64,000 bases of DNA, from positions 15,004,113 through 15,068,112 of the forward strand of contig NC_133223.1 in assembly GCF_040436345.1 (NCBI RefSeq), in the 5' to 3' direction. Position 1 is the first letter of the stretch. Every line of letters begins with the position of its first letter. The DNA is from Pagrus major (taxonomy: Eukaryota; Chordata; Actinopteri; Spariformes; Sparidae). This document shows positions 35,210 through 47,700 of this stretch, piece by piece. A program made the translations under genes and the position numbers. A model generated the notes under the pieces. The model had not been told where the DNA came from. It was given only the letters and a program-made list of their open reading frames with translations, and ran no database searches.

Positions 35210-35570
35210 ATTAAAGGATAAGTCTGGCGATATTTTATTTTTTATCATCCAACAAATCCAATAAAAAGACTAAAAAACCTGTTGTCTGTGTGGCCAAAGC
35301 TTGATATAGCGTATTGCTTTGAGACACAGAGCTCTGTTGTAGTCCAAAAACTATTTAAAACACATTAATCATTGATTAAGTTTATACGTCGCCACCAAAT
35401 GTGTATTCATCCGCGGCCAAAAGCAGTCCCCAACAAATTCACAATTTACTCCTGTTCTGGTAACATTTTCTAAAACCTACAGTGCCCAGCTGTTTGAGGA
35501 AACTATTTTGCCTTTTTTAATGCTGAAAGTCTAAGTTTGAATATAAAATATGGCCAGCCTTATCCTTTAG
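35210..35570. mobile_element. TTAA-type MITE at the 3' end of the CD200-like gene
   Basis: TTAAAGGATAAGTCTGGC on the left mirrors GCCAGCCTTATCCTTTA on the right. It holds ATTAAA at its left edge (35210) and AATAAA at 35260-35265, so it may supply the poly(A) signal of the CD200-like gene, whose stop is at 34838-34840. Confidence 0.65.
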
Positions 35571-35787
35571 ATAACACAGCTAATTGGCCCTATTAGCCCA
35601 CCATTAAGGTTTTACGTCTTGTACCTCAGTCAAAGCCGTCCATCACTTCTGTGTGTTTTTAAAACTGGGTGGGGTCGGGGACATTCTTCATGAGTTCAAC
35701 TAAGAGGGCTGAATACTTTGTTGTCTTTAAAGCCTACTGCAAACTTTTCTACATGTTTCAAAGTTTGTTTGAGTGTGTTGTGAGAGA

Positions 35788-35790
<3 letters not shown>

Positions 35791-35866
<76 letters not shown>
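35791..35866. repeat. (GT)n microsatellite, about 38 units
   Basis: Pure GT tract in intergenic DNA. Confidence 0.97.
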
Positions 35867-35868
<2 letters not shown>

Positions 35869-37097
35869 GTTAGAGGTTAGATTCCACGGTCAGATAGCTT
35901 AAAATAATTCCCTGAGGAAGCAACGCTGAAACCTTTTTGGTGCCCCTAAGAGGAATGCGTGTCTTGTGGCTTGTCTACATGATAGAGTCAGTCGCGTACA
36001 TGTGTGTGAGGATGTGAGTGTACAGGTCTGACTGTGATGGGAGCAGCTTAGTGGCTTGATAATGGTTAAAGAGCCAGAAGAGCCACTGTGCTGCTTTCAG
36101 ACTTTTTGAAGAAAACAAACTAAAAGAATTTGTATGTTGCTCTGGATTTGTGGCACCTGAATGCCCAGAATTAAATTGTTATGGGACTTTTGGGATATAT
36201 TGTGTTTGCATGTGTACAGGGGCATTTAAGAAAAAGCTTTATGCTGAAATAATCTTCTATATCAAAGCATATGATATGAATCTGTAAGTTATCAACAGAA
36301 TGACATGCAGGTTATCAGACTTCAAGCCTAGTATTTTAATCGGGCACATCACATTCCTCACTATTAATAAGGGTTCTCTGTCTGCATGTTTTAATTATAT
36401 GCATACAGCACTCATGAGCTCAGACATTAGAACAACTCTGAAATGTGTTTTCAGAAAAAAAAAGTTTAAATATATGGAAATGTAGCTTAGTATCAGCCCT
36501 GAACAAGGAGAAGAAATGTGTTGATGTAATAAATGCAACAAACAGATTAATAAAAATATTAAAAATGACAAGTCTCTGAATCATTATTAATGTTTTAACT
36601 TTCATCTTTTGGAGCTCAGCTTTGTACTCCTCAGAAAAACATCAAATTCCTTTGCCAAACCTGGCTCCCAGATGCTCATATTTTGGGTCCTTTTTCATCC
36701 CAAGCCAGACGGGTTATGATGAACCTCGCAGAGCAAAAACACACACATGTTGTGCGCACACACAGAGCCGGCAGCGCAGGCCAATTCTGTTCAGATGTGT
36801 TCGTAAGCGCAGGGATAACAAAGTATTTATTACCTTGGTTAGATATATGTATGTGTATTTAACTCAGCACTTACTGTATATACACTCATATAATGTGTGA
36901 GTGTGTGTGTGTGATAACATCATATAATATTATTATAATAACATCGCATTACAGTCATACGTCTAAGATTGCTGACATTTGGATAACATGGTTGTCCTCA
37001 TCATAAATGTGTGTGTAATAATCTTGTAAAAATCTGTATTGTACATTTTAAAGCAAAACCAAAAGCTTTTAGCACTGCTGCTCACTGTGTTAGAAGG

Positions 37098-37695
37098 TTT
37101 TAAAGGATATATTCAGCCAAAAATAAGAATTCAGTCATTATCTACTCACCCCCATGCAGATGGAAAGTTGAGTGACGTTTTGTCGTCCACATTTCTGGAG
37201 CCTCACAGCAAAACAGCGTTGCAGCATTCTCCTTAACAACTGAAGTAGCTGGGGACTTGTTTTAAAACAACAGTAACAACCAAAAAACTATAAAATGGCT
37301 CCATAATACTCGTCTAGCGGAACCCAAATCTCCAGAAGACCTGAAATCCCAAAATGATTTGAAAAGATAAAATGCACACTAAGGCTTTTAGCAGCTACAG
37401 GGAAGATTTTGGCTTTAGGTGTAAATAACGTCTTTTCAAATCTATCTGGCTTTGGCTTCCGAAGTCTCCATCTACGTCAGTTGTTTAGGAGACTGCTGCA
37501 AAGCTGTTTTGCTGTGATGCTTAAAATTATTGATTCACAATCATAATAATGTTTTAAGGAAAAGAGATATTTTTTAAATCATTTAAAAAAAATGTGTCTA
37601 CATAGAAATGTTATCAATATGACCTTTAACCTTAACTTTCTATTGGCATGTGGATCAATAATGAATGAATTTTCATTTTCGGCTGAACTTTCACT
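37098..37695. mobile_element. MITE (TTCAGCCAAAAAT family)
   Basis: AAAGGATATATTCAGCCAAA with ATTCAGTCATTATCTACTCA on the left mirrors ATGAATTTTCATTTTCGGCT GAACTTT on the right. Non-coding. Confidence 0.6.
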
Positions 37696-38139
37696 GTGTC
37701 ACTGACCTGACTGTATCTTTTCCAAGTCTGTTTGTATGTGTTGTGAGAGCGTGTGTGTGTGTTAGAGGTTAAATTCCAGAGTCAGAGTTTAGGATCTAGT
37801 CCCTGAAGATTCAGCACTGAAACCTTTTCGCTCCCCTGAAAGGTATGCATGTGTTATTGCTTGTGTCTGCTTTTCATAGTCAAGCGAGTTCATGTGAGGA
37901 AAGAGAGTGCGGGTGTTCAGGTCGGCTGCAGTGAGGTGTTCAGACGGGGTGGATTGATTAATGTTACTGTTACTTAAGGCTGAAGGTTAAACATACAGAA
38001 GAATAACTCAAAACACTATAAAGTGTCCTCGAACAAAACAATAAAATCCTAAAAAAATCATTTGTATGTTGCTCTGGATCAAAGTGGAACTGCAGGCCTA
38101 ACATTTAATGTTAAATCTGTAGTGCAATTTATCCATCTA

Positions 38140-38790
38140 GATTGTTTTGGTGTGAGTTGCTGAGTTCTGGCGATATCCCACGTAGAGATATCTGCCTTCT
38201 CTCACCTATAATGGAACTACACGGAATTTGTTGTGATGCTCAAAGCGCAACAAAAATAGATTTGAAAAACTCAACAGCAATGTCTTTTTCCAGAAATCAT
38301 GACTTGGTTACTCAAGATTATCTTGTTGTGGGCAGTTTCATTTAGGTACTATTTTCTCTCTTCTGAGGCACTCACACCAACCACATCACTGCAGAGACAG
38401 AAGTGTGAAGCTTCCTCACACTCAGGACAACCTACGGTGATACAATCGGGGGGTGAAAGAAAGACAGAAAGAAAGAAAGAAAAAGAGAAAGAATGATAAA
38501 CTGCTCACAACAAGGTCTGTGAATCTGTATATCATTTGTTCTTTATTCAACTGAGAATCCACAATCAGAAAATGAATAAATGACTTGTTTAGTCGAGTGA
38601 GTATTAAGTGAGTATCTTGGTCATGACTTCAAGTAAGAGACATTGCTGTTGAGTTTTTCAAATGTAATTTTTTATTTTTGTTTCGTGCTTTTGGGGCCGA
38701 GTGTCATCTAGTTCTGTTATATTAGAGAGAGGGCAGACATCTCTTTGGCCAGTATCTCCAAAAGTGAGCAACTCACACCCAAATAACCAA
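38140..38790. repeat. Long inverted-repeat (foldback) element
   Basis: The left arm (TTTTGGTGTGAGTTGCTGAG ... TTGAAAAACTCAACAGCAAT) is mirrored by the right arm (ATTGCTGTTGAGTTTTTCAA ... GAGCAACTCACACCCAAATA). Arms are about 150-160 bp. The type is widespread in percomorph genomes by recollection. A (GAAA)n tract lies in the spacer. Confidence 0.75.
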
Positions 38791-39164
38791 CGTAAAATTT
38801 ACTTCAATGTGCTTGGTTTTTAAAATTCCAACTTATGGTCAAAGAGACCCTCCAGATTCTTTTGTTTGAATTACACACATGTCCTCATCATACACTAAAA
38901 ACCCCACTGATCCACTTCTGTTTAAAAATCCTACAGATACAACAACCGTATTTTTCTGGGAGATTTTGGAGTAGGACCACAAGCATTCTTCACTCCTCTA
39001 CAACTTGTCAGATGACTTTGAAGTCCACACACTGTCTGAGTGACCTCAGGCTCGATCTAATCAGGCCTGCGTCAAATGCTGCCTTCGCACAAGCCTCCAC
39101 GCTCTCTGTCTCTCCGCCGTCTAAACCACGGCTTTGTCCACCAGAGCAAAAAAAACAATTACTG

Positions 39165-39239
<75 letters not shown>

Positions 39240-39248
39240 CGAGAGAGA

Positions 39249-39298
<50 letters not shown>
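39165..39298. repeat. Compound (GT)n(GA)n microsatellite
   Basis: About 35 GT units followed by about 28 GA units. Confidence 0.97.
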
Positions 39299-39300
<2 letters not shown>

Positions 39301-41004
39301 ATAAGAGCAGAAGTTGTGAGTGGGCTGTAACTACCAGATGCCGCTTGTCGAGATGAAAAATTTCCACTCAGAGACAGAAAAGTTCACCGACTCATTTCAC
39401 ATGATGTTCAGGACTCACATAAAGCATGTATGCTACTTTTAAACTTTTCACCTCCCTCTCCTCGGTGAGCATGCAGTAAGAAATGTGACAGCAGGGTCAC
39501 ATTATTCAGGAGCATTTCTTGACATTTTTCCACATGCCATTTTTCAGTGAAAGGAACTTTTGTGAGCATCTATAAATGGATTAAAGCGTCAGGATTTGCA
39601 GGATTTGCTCCGCTGGATGTCATCCAAACAAAACTGAATTATCAGCATGTTTGTCAATAGGTCACGCTCTGTGTATTCAGCATGATGAGCAGTGATGGGT
39701 GATTTGTTATCTTAGGGGTTGGATGAGGTGAACAGGTCCATATGGGAACATTTCTGATTCTGTTCTCAACTCTGAGTGAGATTTTTCCTCCAGATTGAAA
39801 ATCAAACAAATCAGTCTGAGGTCTACAGTGTTTATGAAGATATGTTGTGGTATTTCTGGTTTGGCGGCCAGATTGTTACCTAATCAGTTCAAAACGGAAA
39901 TTTATGGCCTTGTTTTGCAGTAATCCTCACAAATATCAGCAATGTTTCACCATTAATAATGATAAATCATGGAAGAATACAACTTTAGATTTCTATGTTT
40001 ATGTTTACATTTTATCTCAATATTGAAGCAATCATGGGTATTGGACCATTAGACCGATTAGCACATATTAAACATGTCTTTGATTTCTGAATATTGATTG
40101 TACATTTGCTGATGGTTTCATGGAGCACAGTCTCCTTGACAGCAATGATTAGATATAGTCATCTACAGTATGTGGTTCCCACAACACATCATACTTAAAC
40201 GACTGAAAAAGTCAATTGTCAGCAACTCCCATACAATGTATATCACCGCTACGAAAACAACATGGCACACAGTTGCAGTTAAGGCAAGAAAACAATTTGT
40301 TTAGGTCCAGGCACTTAAACTACTTGGTTAGGTTAAGGAAAACATTTGGGTTAAAATCACTACGTTACTTCTGAGACTTCCCCTACAAACGTATCTACGT
40401 TACCTAAGTTACTTACGTTTCATTATGCACATCACATTACTAACTAAGTTAATAAGTTGAATGACTCACAGTTATCATCTGCTTTCCCACTGTATACTAC
40501 AGCAACAACAGTCCTGTGCATCCATCCCCGACCCTCCCTTTATGGACTTTTCACTCTTTATATCACAACACTTCACTTCCTCAAGACAACAAACATAAAT
40601 ATGGGTCATAAAAAGTTGCTTTCATTTTTGAGCTGTTTGGCCGTTTCTCTAATGAGGACAGGCTTGGATCGCAACATAACGGTCGGGATAAATCTGATGG
40701 GCCATAAGATGATGTATGAAAATAAACGTATGTAACATTTATGTAAATTTATGTTTAAAAAAAAAGTGTGTAACTTTTTTGTAAATATTGCTTTCATCTC
40801 CTCTTTTTGACTCTTAAAAATTCCTTCCGATTGATTAACCTGAGAGGAAAACTTGTTAGTCCAACTGCTTACAACTCGTGTCTGACCGCCAAACATCTTT
40901 CTTGTATATTATTTATCTTGCTGAACGTGCGACCACCATCATTATAAGACCACTTCCTGAAGTACTACAGCATCTCAGTATCCGAAACCAACTGTGTTTG
41001 GAAG

Positions 41005-41070
41005 GGGGGGGGGGGGTGGTGGGGGTGGTGGGGGTGGGGGGGGGGGGGGTGGTGGTGTTGTTGTTGTTGA
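41005..41070. repeat. G-rich tract
   Basis: Runs of up to about 12 G, interrupted by TGGTGG and GTT units. It could form G-quadruplexes on the plus strand. It lies inside the duplicated 3' flank of BTLA-like A. Confidence 0.85.
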
Positions 41071-41399
41071 TGACAGTAAACATTTGATACTTTTTAACTT
41101 CCTGTATATTGACACTATGTATACACCCACACTTATGTGGACTGTTGATAGGCCAGGTGCTATGTTTCCATGAGTGGCTGTGAAAAACACAGAGGTCTGT
41201 ACGTGTGACAGAAAAATGTGCAGATGAAATGTCGGACATGTCAGTATGTTTGCTCATAATGTTATCTCAGTCTCTTCCTCAGAGAATAAAAAATATTTCT
41301 ATAAAGAATAAAATAGTGATCCTCTCTGAAGAAATGCAACAGTAAACATTACGGACACAATTATATTGCAATGCCGAATTTATTTTTATTTCACATATA

Positions 41400-41620
41400 G
41401 ATATGGAAACAAACAGGAGAACCTTAAATCCATTCTGAACCTTACTGGCAGCCAGTGGAGAGGCCAGAATAGGGGTGAAATGTTCTCTCTTCCAGGTATC
41501 TCTCAGGAGCCTGGCTTTGGCGTTGTGGACAAGTTGAAGACGAGACAGGGAAGACTGACTGATCCCATTACACAAGGAGTCCAAGCAAAGTTTCAACAGT
41601 CCAAGCAAGACACAACATTA
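41400..41620 (-). mobile_element. L2/CR1-type LINE fragment
   Basis: The minus strand encodes LCNGISQSSLSRLQLVHNAK ARLL and KREHFTPILASPLAASKVQN GFKVLLFV, typical of the C-terminal part of L2/CR1 reverse transcriptase (LQLVQNAAARLL ... KREHITPVLASLHWLP). It sits just downstream of the BTLA-like A stop, where gene B has its cytoplasmic exons. Confidence 0.75.
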
Positions 41621-41702
41621 CCAGCTATCATTTGCAAATGCTCCATTGTCACTTGGCAAGATCTAGAAATGTCATCACATTGTTATTTTTAAGTTTCTGA
41701 CC

Positions 41703-43391
41703 TTAAGGAATCAGGATAGTTAACAGTGTTAGAGCGCCAAACAGCAGAGCTACGCCAAGACAGATGAAGAAGTAGGGCAGCCAGGACAGATCCTCATCAC
41801 CAGCAACACTTGGTGGCTCATCTACAAAAGCAGAAGGACAGTTTAAGCAATAGTCCTCCATCCATTACAAGTTAACAATATAATTGAACATATATAGGTT
41901 CTTACCTGTTGTATCGATTGACGTTTTAACCCCCTGGTAGAAGTCTGTAGATTGATGGAAAGAATACAGAATGAACACTTGAAGTCATCTTAAATGAACA
42001 TTTTGGCACTGATGGATAAAAAACTGCCTACCTGACACTGAGATGTTGATGACGTGACTGATCACTTCATATTTGTATCCTTTCAAAGAACATACGTACA
42101 GGCCGTCGTCATGAATGGAAATCCGTTTGAAAGTCAAAAATGAGATCAGGTCATCTTTAACGTGTTTGTCATTCTGTTGTACATTTTCTGTACCATTAAT
42201 CCGTTCACATATGTTTGTGTCACTCAGTTTACACCAGGTGACATTGAGTGATTCCCCGCAGTCGTTGACAGGACACCTGACTGTCACACGTTGTTGTGGG
42301 GCTGCTGTCCATGTCGTGCCTCTCCGGACCAGCAGCCCAACTTCACATGAAGGAGACACGTCTAAAATGATAATTAAAAAAATCAAGAACACTTAAGTTA
42401 ATTCTAACAATTGTTTGTTTTTGGTCAACCTGTCAATGCAAGAAGTCTTGTTATGTTGTCTAAATATATTAAAACTATCTTTCTTTATTTCTATTTGTAA
42501 TGTACTATAGGTACCCAATACTTGTTTTAATGATACCCCATTAATACTTAATAAGAACTCTGTAATTTAGTATACAGTAGCTAGTAAGATGTAAACATGT
42601 CATTATGTCTACCTTTTGTTTTCTTTTTGATGGTTTACTATGTTTGTTATTTTATAGTTTTCTTTTTAACCTTTTACATTCCAGCCCACAGATTACAGCG
42701 TAAATACTTAATACATACCAATAATATTCTTACTGACCACTTATAATGGGAAATGTACAAGAAGGTAAGAGAGTTGCAATCTGTACCATGTAAGTACTCT
42801 TTTAATTACCCAGTAGGCCAACATGTTAAATAAATCTTGTACATACTGAGGACCAGCGAGCTAAAAGAAGTTCTGACAGTAAAACGACATGAAGAAGCCC
42901 TCTTTGCCTGGTCACAAACTGTAATAATATGTACGGTAATATAATAATTTCAAAATAAATTTCCCCCTGGTTACCTAGTAATGCTAATTATTAAATGAAT
43001 ACATGGTGATTAAAATAAACTACTTATTCACATATAATATATTTGTTTTAAACTCTTAGCTTCTACATATACCTCACTTCTCCCGCACTGTCTCAGTGCT
43101 GAAACGTAGTGTGAAGATAGGTCTGTCTGTGTGAGACTAATGCCTCAAATACCGTACTCTAAATAATTACAGTGCAATTTACAGGCTGTAATCTAAAGCT
43201 TTACTTTTTCCCCTTAAGTTAATGACTTTACTCTATTCAAAATGTTCCCTCACGCTCACTTGAAAGTCATATAAGATAAGTGAGTGTTGCATCTTACCTT
43301 GACTTCCTCCATAGATGCAGACAAATGTGACACAGTAAAATACCAGCAGATAGGTACGTGGCAGTCTGTCCATTAGGCTTGACATCTTCAT
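41703..43391 (-). CDS. BTLA-like receptor A, tail-less
   Basis: Single-Ig type I membrane protein. Exons in transcript order: 43391-43298, 42361-42032, 41944-41906, 41821-41703; 582 nt, 193 aa. The leader is MKMSSLMDRLPRTYLLVFYC. The Ig domain carries VRCPVNDCGESLNVTWCKL, close to human BTLA ECPVKYCANRPHVTWCKL, plus DDGLYVCSLKGYKYEV. A 13-residue stalk exon (FYQGVKTSIDTT) follows. The last exon codes DEPPSVAGDEDLSWLPYFFI CLGVALLFGALTLLTILIP then TAA: the membrane segment ends the protein, with no cytoplasmic tail. In mammals BTLA binds HVEM and signals by ITIM; this copy cannot signal alone. It may be a decoy, adaptor-dependent, or lipid-anchored by cleavage. CD160, also an HVEM binder, is a less likely identity given the Cys pattern. 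Confidence 0.78.
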
Positions 43392-43462
43392 CACCGGAGA
43401 CCGTACAGATCATTTGGAACTGCAGCTACTGCAGGGGCACATTTCACTTATGTTCACAGGTT

Positions 43463-43476
43463 AACCACTTCCTGAC
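43463..43476 (-). promoter_or_regulatory. RUNX/ETS-like composite site upstream of BTLA-like A
   Basis: AACCACTTCCTGAC (plus strand) combines an AACCAC RUNX-like half with CTTCCT, the reverse of an ETS core AGGAAG. It is 72 bases upstream of the ATG and conserved at the same place in genes B and the CD200R-like gene. Confidence 0.4.
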
Positions 43477-44755
43477 CTTCTACATACATCCGGAGACCAT
43501 CCTGCACATCTGTGTGCGTCAATATGTCAACAACACATTGGACAATCGATACTTACCTTAACTTTTTTTTTGTAAATGTTGCTTTTATCGCCTTTTAGCA
43601 TCCTTCAAATTGAACAATCTGAGAGGGAAAATCACTGTTTCATCCAACTGCTTACAACTTGTCTGTCACAGGTAGATATTGATTTCTATGAAGGGGTGAA
43701 AGGGCCAAAAAACCTGGGGACGACAACCCCATGGTCTACTGTGACATATCATTGTCTTTAATAAAATAGTTTTGGCCAATCATTTGTTCCTCTTGATCTT
43801 CTTCTCTCTTTATTCCTGTTAACTGTTTATGTTAGTTACAGCCAATCATTACTCCTCCTTCTTGTATGTTATTTATCTTGCTGAACCTGTGATTGCCATA
43901 ATGACCAGACCACTTCCTGAAGTAAAACAGTATCTCAGTATGTAATACCAAGTGTGTTTCAGCAGTGGTGGGACATCTGCTCAACCACAAACGATGTTGA
44001 TGACAGAAATCTTCCGATACCCCCTTACGGTAACTTCCTGCACATTCACAGTAAACCACACTGGAGCGGCTGACAGGCCAGGTACTGCGTTTCCGTTAAC
44101 ACAGAGGTCTGTATGTGGGATAGAAAATGAGTCAGTATGTTGGTTCCTAATGTCATAAGAGTCTCTTTCACAAAGAACAAATTATTTCTCTAAAGAATAA
44201 AGCAGTGATCTCCCCTGAAAGGAATGCAAAAATAAATATGAAGGACACCACATCTATATGCTTTAAAAGAACAAAATGTTTACACAGTAACACATCAGCC
44301 AAGGATTATATTGTAATGCTGCATTTACTTTTATTTTACAAGATATAGAGCCTTGCAAACAGTATTCTTCATATGAGACAGAAGAATCTACATTAAGTAT
44401 CCAGTGTCTGTACTGTACATGGCAAATCTACTCACCCACTGGCTTTTTGAATACAAATCCCCAAAGTATTGGCCAATAAAATTGAATAAGTCAAGCAAAG
44501 CCCTCCAAGTTACCTAATGAAATAACTAGAGGGGGGGGGAGCATATATGAGAATAACAAGAAATGCAGTGCTGCTTCTGGCCTAGCCAGTTTTATTTAAG
44601 ATTACAGTACTGTGTATCTGTATGACCACAGGCCTCCCCCGTTCCCCTCCTCGGCAGTGAGGTTGATCGCTTTCCCTCCGCCTGTTCCATGACACCACCA
44701 CATACTTTTCCGCGCATGTTTTCATCTGCATGTGTCTGTGACAAATCAGAAATGT

Positions 44756-47700
44756 TCAGGAAACATTACCAACAGCATTTTCTGCCTTTTTGTTCTGTAC
44801 AGTCGCAGTGTGCTGTTCTCCGACAGCTACCCCAGACTGCTGGTGCTTGATGACAGCGTACACTGCACGGTGTGGCACTTCCCCACAGCTTTCTGTGTTC
44901 CCCACAGCAGGCTGCTGGTTCCCACTGGTCATCAGGGGTGGTTGAGATGGTGGTCTCTCTGCAGGACTTGGAGGGTGGATGTCATTCCGAAAGGGGGTTT
45001 GCAGGAAAAGAGAGGAAGGAGAACTCTCCTTGGGGAGGTTGGGTATCGTATGATTGGACATCTCCTTTGAAACCAAAACACCAGGACAAGGTTACTAAAG
45101 CCAATCAAGTACTCTTGCTGGACACCTTTATGACTCTTGTACATCTAGGGTAAAGGAATAGTTCAACATTTTGGGAAATTAATTCTCCTGCCAAGAGTAA
45201 AATGAAGATTGATACCACTCTAATGTCTACAAGCTTAAATTTGAAATGATGCTAAAATCCAGCAGCTGCTTAGCTTAGTTTATCTCTAAGACTGGAAACA
45301 GAGGCTAACCTGGCTCTGTTCGAAGGTAACAAAATCACCTATCAGCACCTCCAAGGCTCACTAATTAACCTTTAAATACTCAGTCGTTTTCTGTCAAACA
45401 TTCCTACAAACCTTGGGTCTATAGCGACCCAGCAGTTAACACAGATTAAAACATTGCCCATTTGAAATCAAATTGCTTGGAAACTTCTTACTTACAATAA
45501 CAAGCACAAAAAATATTTATAAAGTTTTTTACAAAAAGTTTTTAGAGGTCAGGCAAACATTCTTTTATTCATTGACACTGGTGGCGTTTGAAAAAACACT
45601 GCGAAAGTGCCCTGTTGGATGCCCCTGTGGTACTGCAGCTAAAAGATGATGAAGTGCCCTCTAGGGCGGCCTTCTGATGCCTTTTCTGCATGCTGGTCCC
45701 TCACAGGCACATCATACAGTGGGTGCCCTTTTTATTTGTTTGGTCCCTGCCCCTAAAACATCCTGAGTCCGCCACTGTTCATTAACATATTTCACTGTAG
45801 CCTGTTATATCTCAGGTTTATACTGTTCTAACTTACACCTAGACTACTATAACCTATCATAGACTGGCAACTACCAATCAAGTTGCAAACAAAGTTAGCC
45901 ACTTGATCGTGGACATTTCAAGGCATTTCACCAGCTGAAGCTTCTGTGTCTGGAGACCAAGACCAAGTACCTGAGATCTTCTGGCTTCCAAAGTTGGAAA
46001 TTTGGCCAAGAAAAATGAGGTACTGGAGATAACTTGAAAAGGTTCCCACAACAGTCTTAACATCTCTCAGGAGGACTGTTTCAGAGCTAGCTTTGTTATT
46101 CAGTGAGCTAATAAAAATCACTATGCCTGTATTTCCTCATAGTAACAGTGAGACAGTGCCACCATGAAGCCAGACAGGAAAACACAACATTACCTGCTAT
46201 TACTTGCATCACACCTCCTATCAACTTTTTTGAGAAACAGACTCGAAAAACAATACTTTTTTTAAAAATAGTTTTTGGGGTTGAGTGCTTAATTGAATGA
46301 AATTATTGAATTAAACAAGCTGTAATTAAGTTCCAGGCTGCTAAAGACCTGAGTTATGCCCTAATCCATACTTAAACAAACGTGTAAAAACTGGCTCTTA
46401 GCAAAACAGTGACTAAATTTGTTTCCCAAAATTTCAAAACATTTCTTTAACTTCACATTACCTGTCCGTTGTTGTGGTTGATAGTCAGTATTCCTGTGAA
46501 GAAGACATGAAACAAATGCTCCATTGTTAGATGGTAAGATCCAGAAATGTTATCACAGTAACTGACTGTGAATAAATGCTAAATCTCTTACGTTTCCTGC
46601 CATAAAAACTCAGGTGGGTAAACACTATCAGTGCAGTGACCAGAAGAGCTATGCCAACACAGATGTAGAAGTAGGGCAGCCAGGACAGATCCTCATCACC
46701 AGCAACACTCGGTGGCTCATCTACAAAAGCAGAGACAAGATCAGTAGTCCTAGTGTGTCCCCATTCAAATTCTACAATACAACAAAACTTCCACCACAAG
46801 ATTGTACAACGATTCAACAAATATAGGTTCTTACCTGTTGTATCGATTGACGTTTTAACCCCCTGGTAGAAGTCTGTAGATTGATGGAAAGAATAAAGAA
46901 TGAACACTTGAAGTCATCTAAATGAACATTTTGGCACTGATGGATAAAAAACTGCCTACCTGACACTGAGATGTTGATGGAGTGACTGATCACCTCATAT
47001 TTGTATCCTTTCAAAGTACATACGTACAGGCCGTCGTCATGAATGGAAATCCGTTTGAAAGTCAAAAATGAGATCAGTTCATCTTTAACGTGTTTGTCAT
47101 TCTGTTGTACATTTTCTGTATCATTAATCCGTTCACATATGTTTGTGTCACTCAGTTTACACCAGGTGACATTGAGTGATTCCCCGCAGTCGTTGACAGG
47201 ACACCTGACTGTCACACGTTGTTGTGGGGCTGCTGTCCATGTCGTGCCTCTCCGGACCAGCAGCCCAACTTCACATGAAGGAGACACGTCTAAAAGAAAA
47301 AGAAGCTGTTCATCAATTGAAGAACTAATACAAGATAACAGGAAAGTGTCTCTCATTACTGTAGTAGATTAAATACATCTACAAAATATTTGTTTAAATG
47401 CAGGAAATCTAGCTTTTTCAAAATATATTAAGACTTTTTAAAAATTATGCAATTTGTTCAATTAAAGGTCCAATAAGTAAAGCAGTTGATTGTTGAGTCT
47501 CAATCCCAACTCTTCAAATATTGACACTTTAGGTTGATGGCTGGCCTGACCTCCCAACCCAAAGTGTTGGTGGTGGCCTCAGGAAGTTTGAGGTGCAGGG
47601 GCAAAAAAATAAAAAGGGCACAAGCTGTATGTGGTGGAGCACTAGCATGCAGAAAGTTTATAGTGAAATAGTTAGATTTTTTATCATGTGATTACAACTA

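Larger units (their letters stand above)
35571..40700. other. Intergenic region rich in repeats, no gene seen
   Basis: Between the CD200-like gene and the BTLA-like cluster. It holds a local duplication (35.76-36.14 and 37.73-38.08 kb), a MITE, a foldback element and microsatellites, listed separately. About 40200-40430 carries a common fish repeat (GGTTAGGTTAAGGAAAACAT). No exon with supporting splice sites was recognised. Confidence 0.5.

Noticed and set aside
40913-41257. Proline- or threonine-rich frames across the G-rich tract
   Set aside because: Produced by the homopolymer tract; no gene context.
41703-43391. Reading BTLA-like A as CD160
   Set aside because: The CPV..C......VTWCKL cysteine spacing fits BTLA better; CD160 synteny alone is not enough.
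44732-45153. Two plus-strand frames over the BTLA-like B tail
   Set aside because: Shadows of the minus-strand tail exon, which has matching phase, acceptor and an ITIM-like motif.
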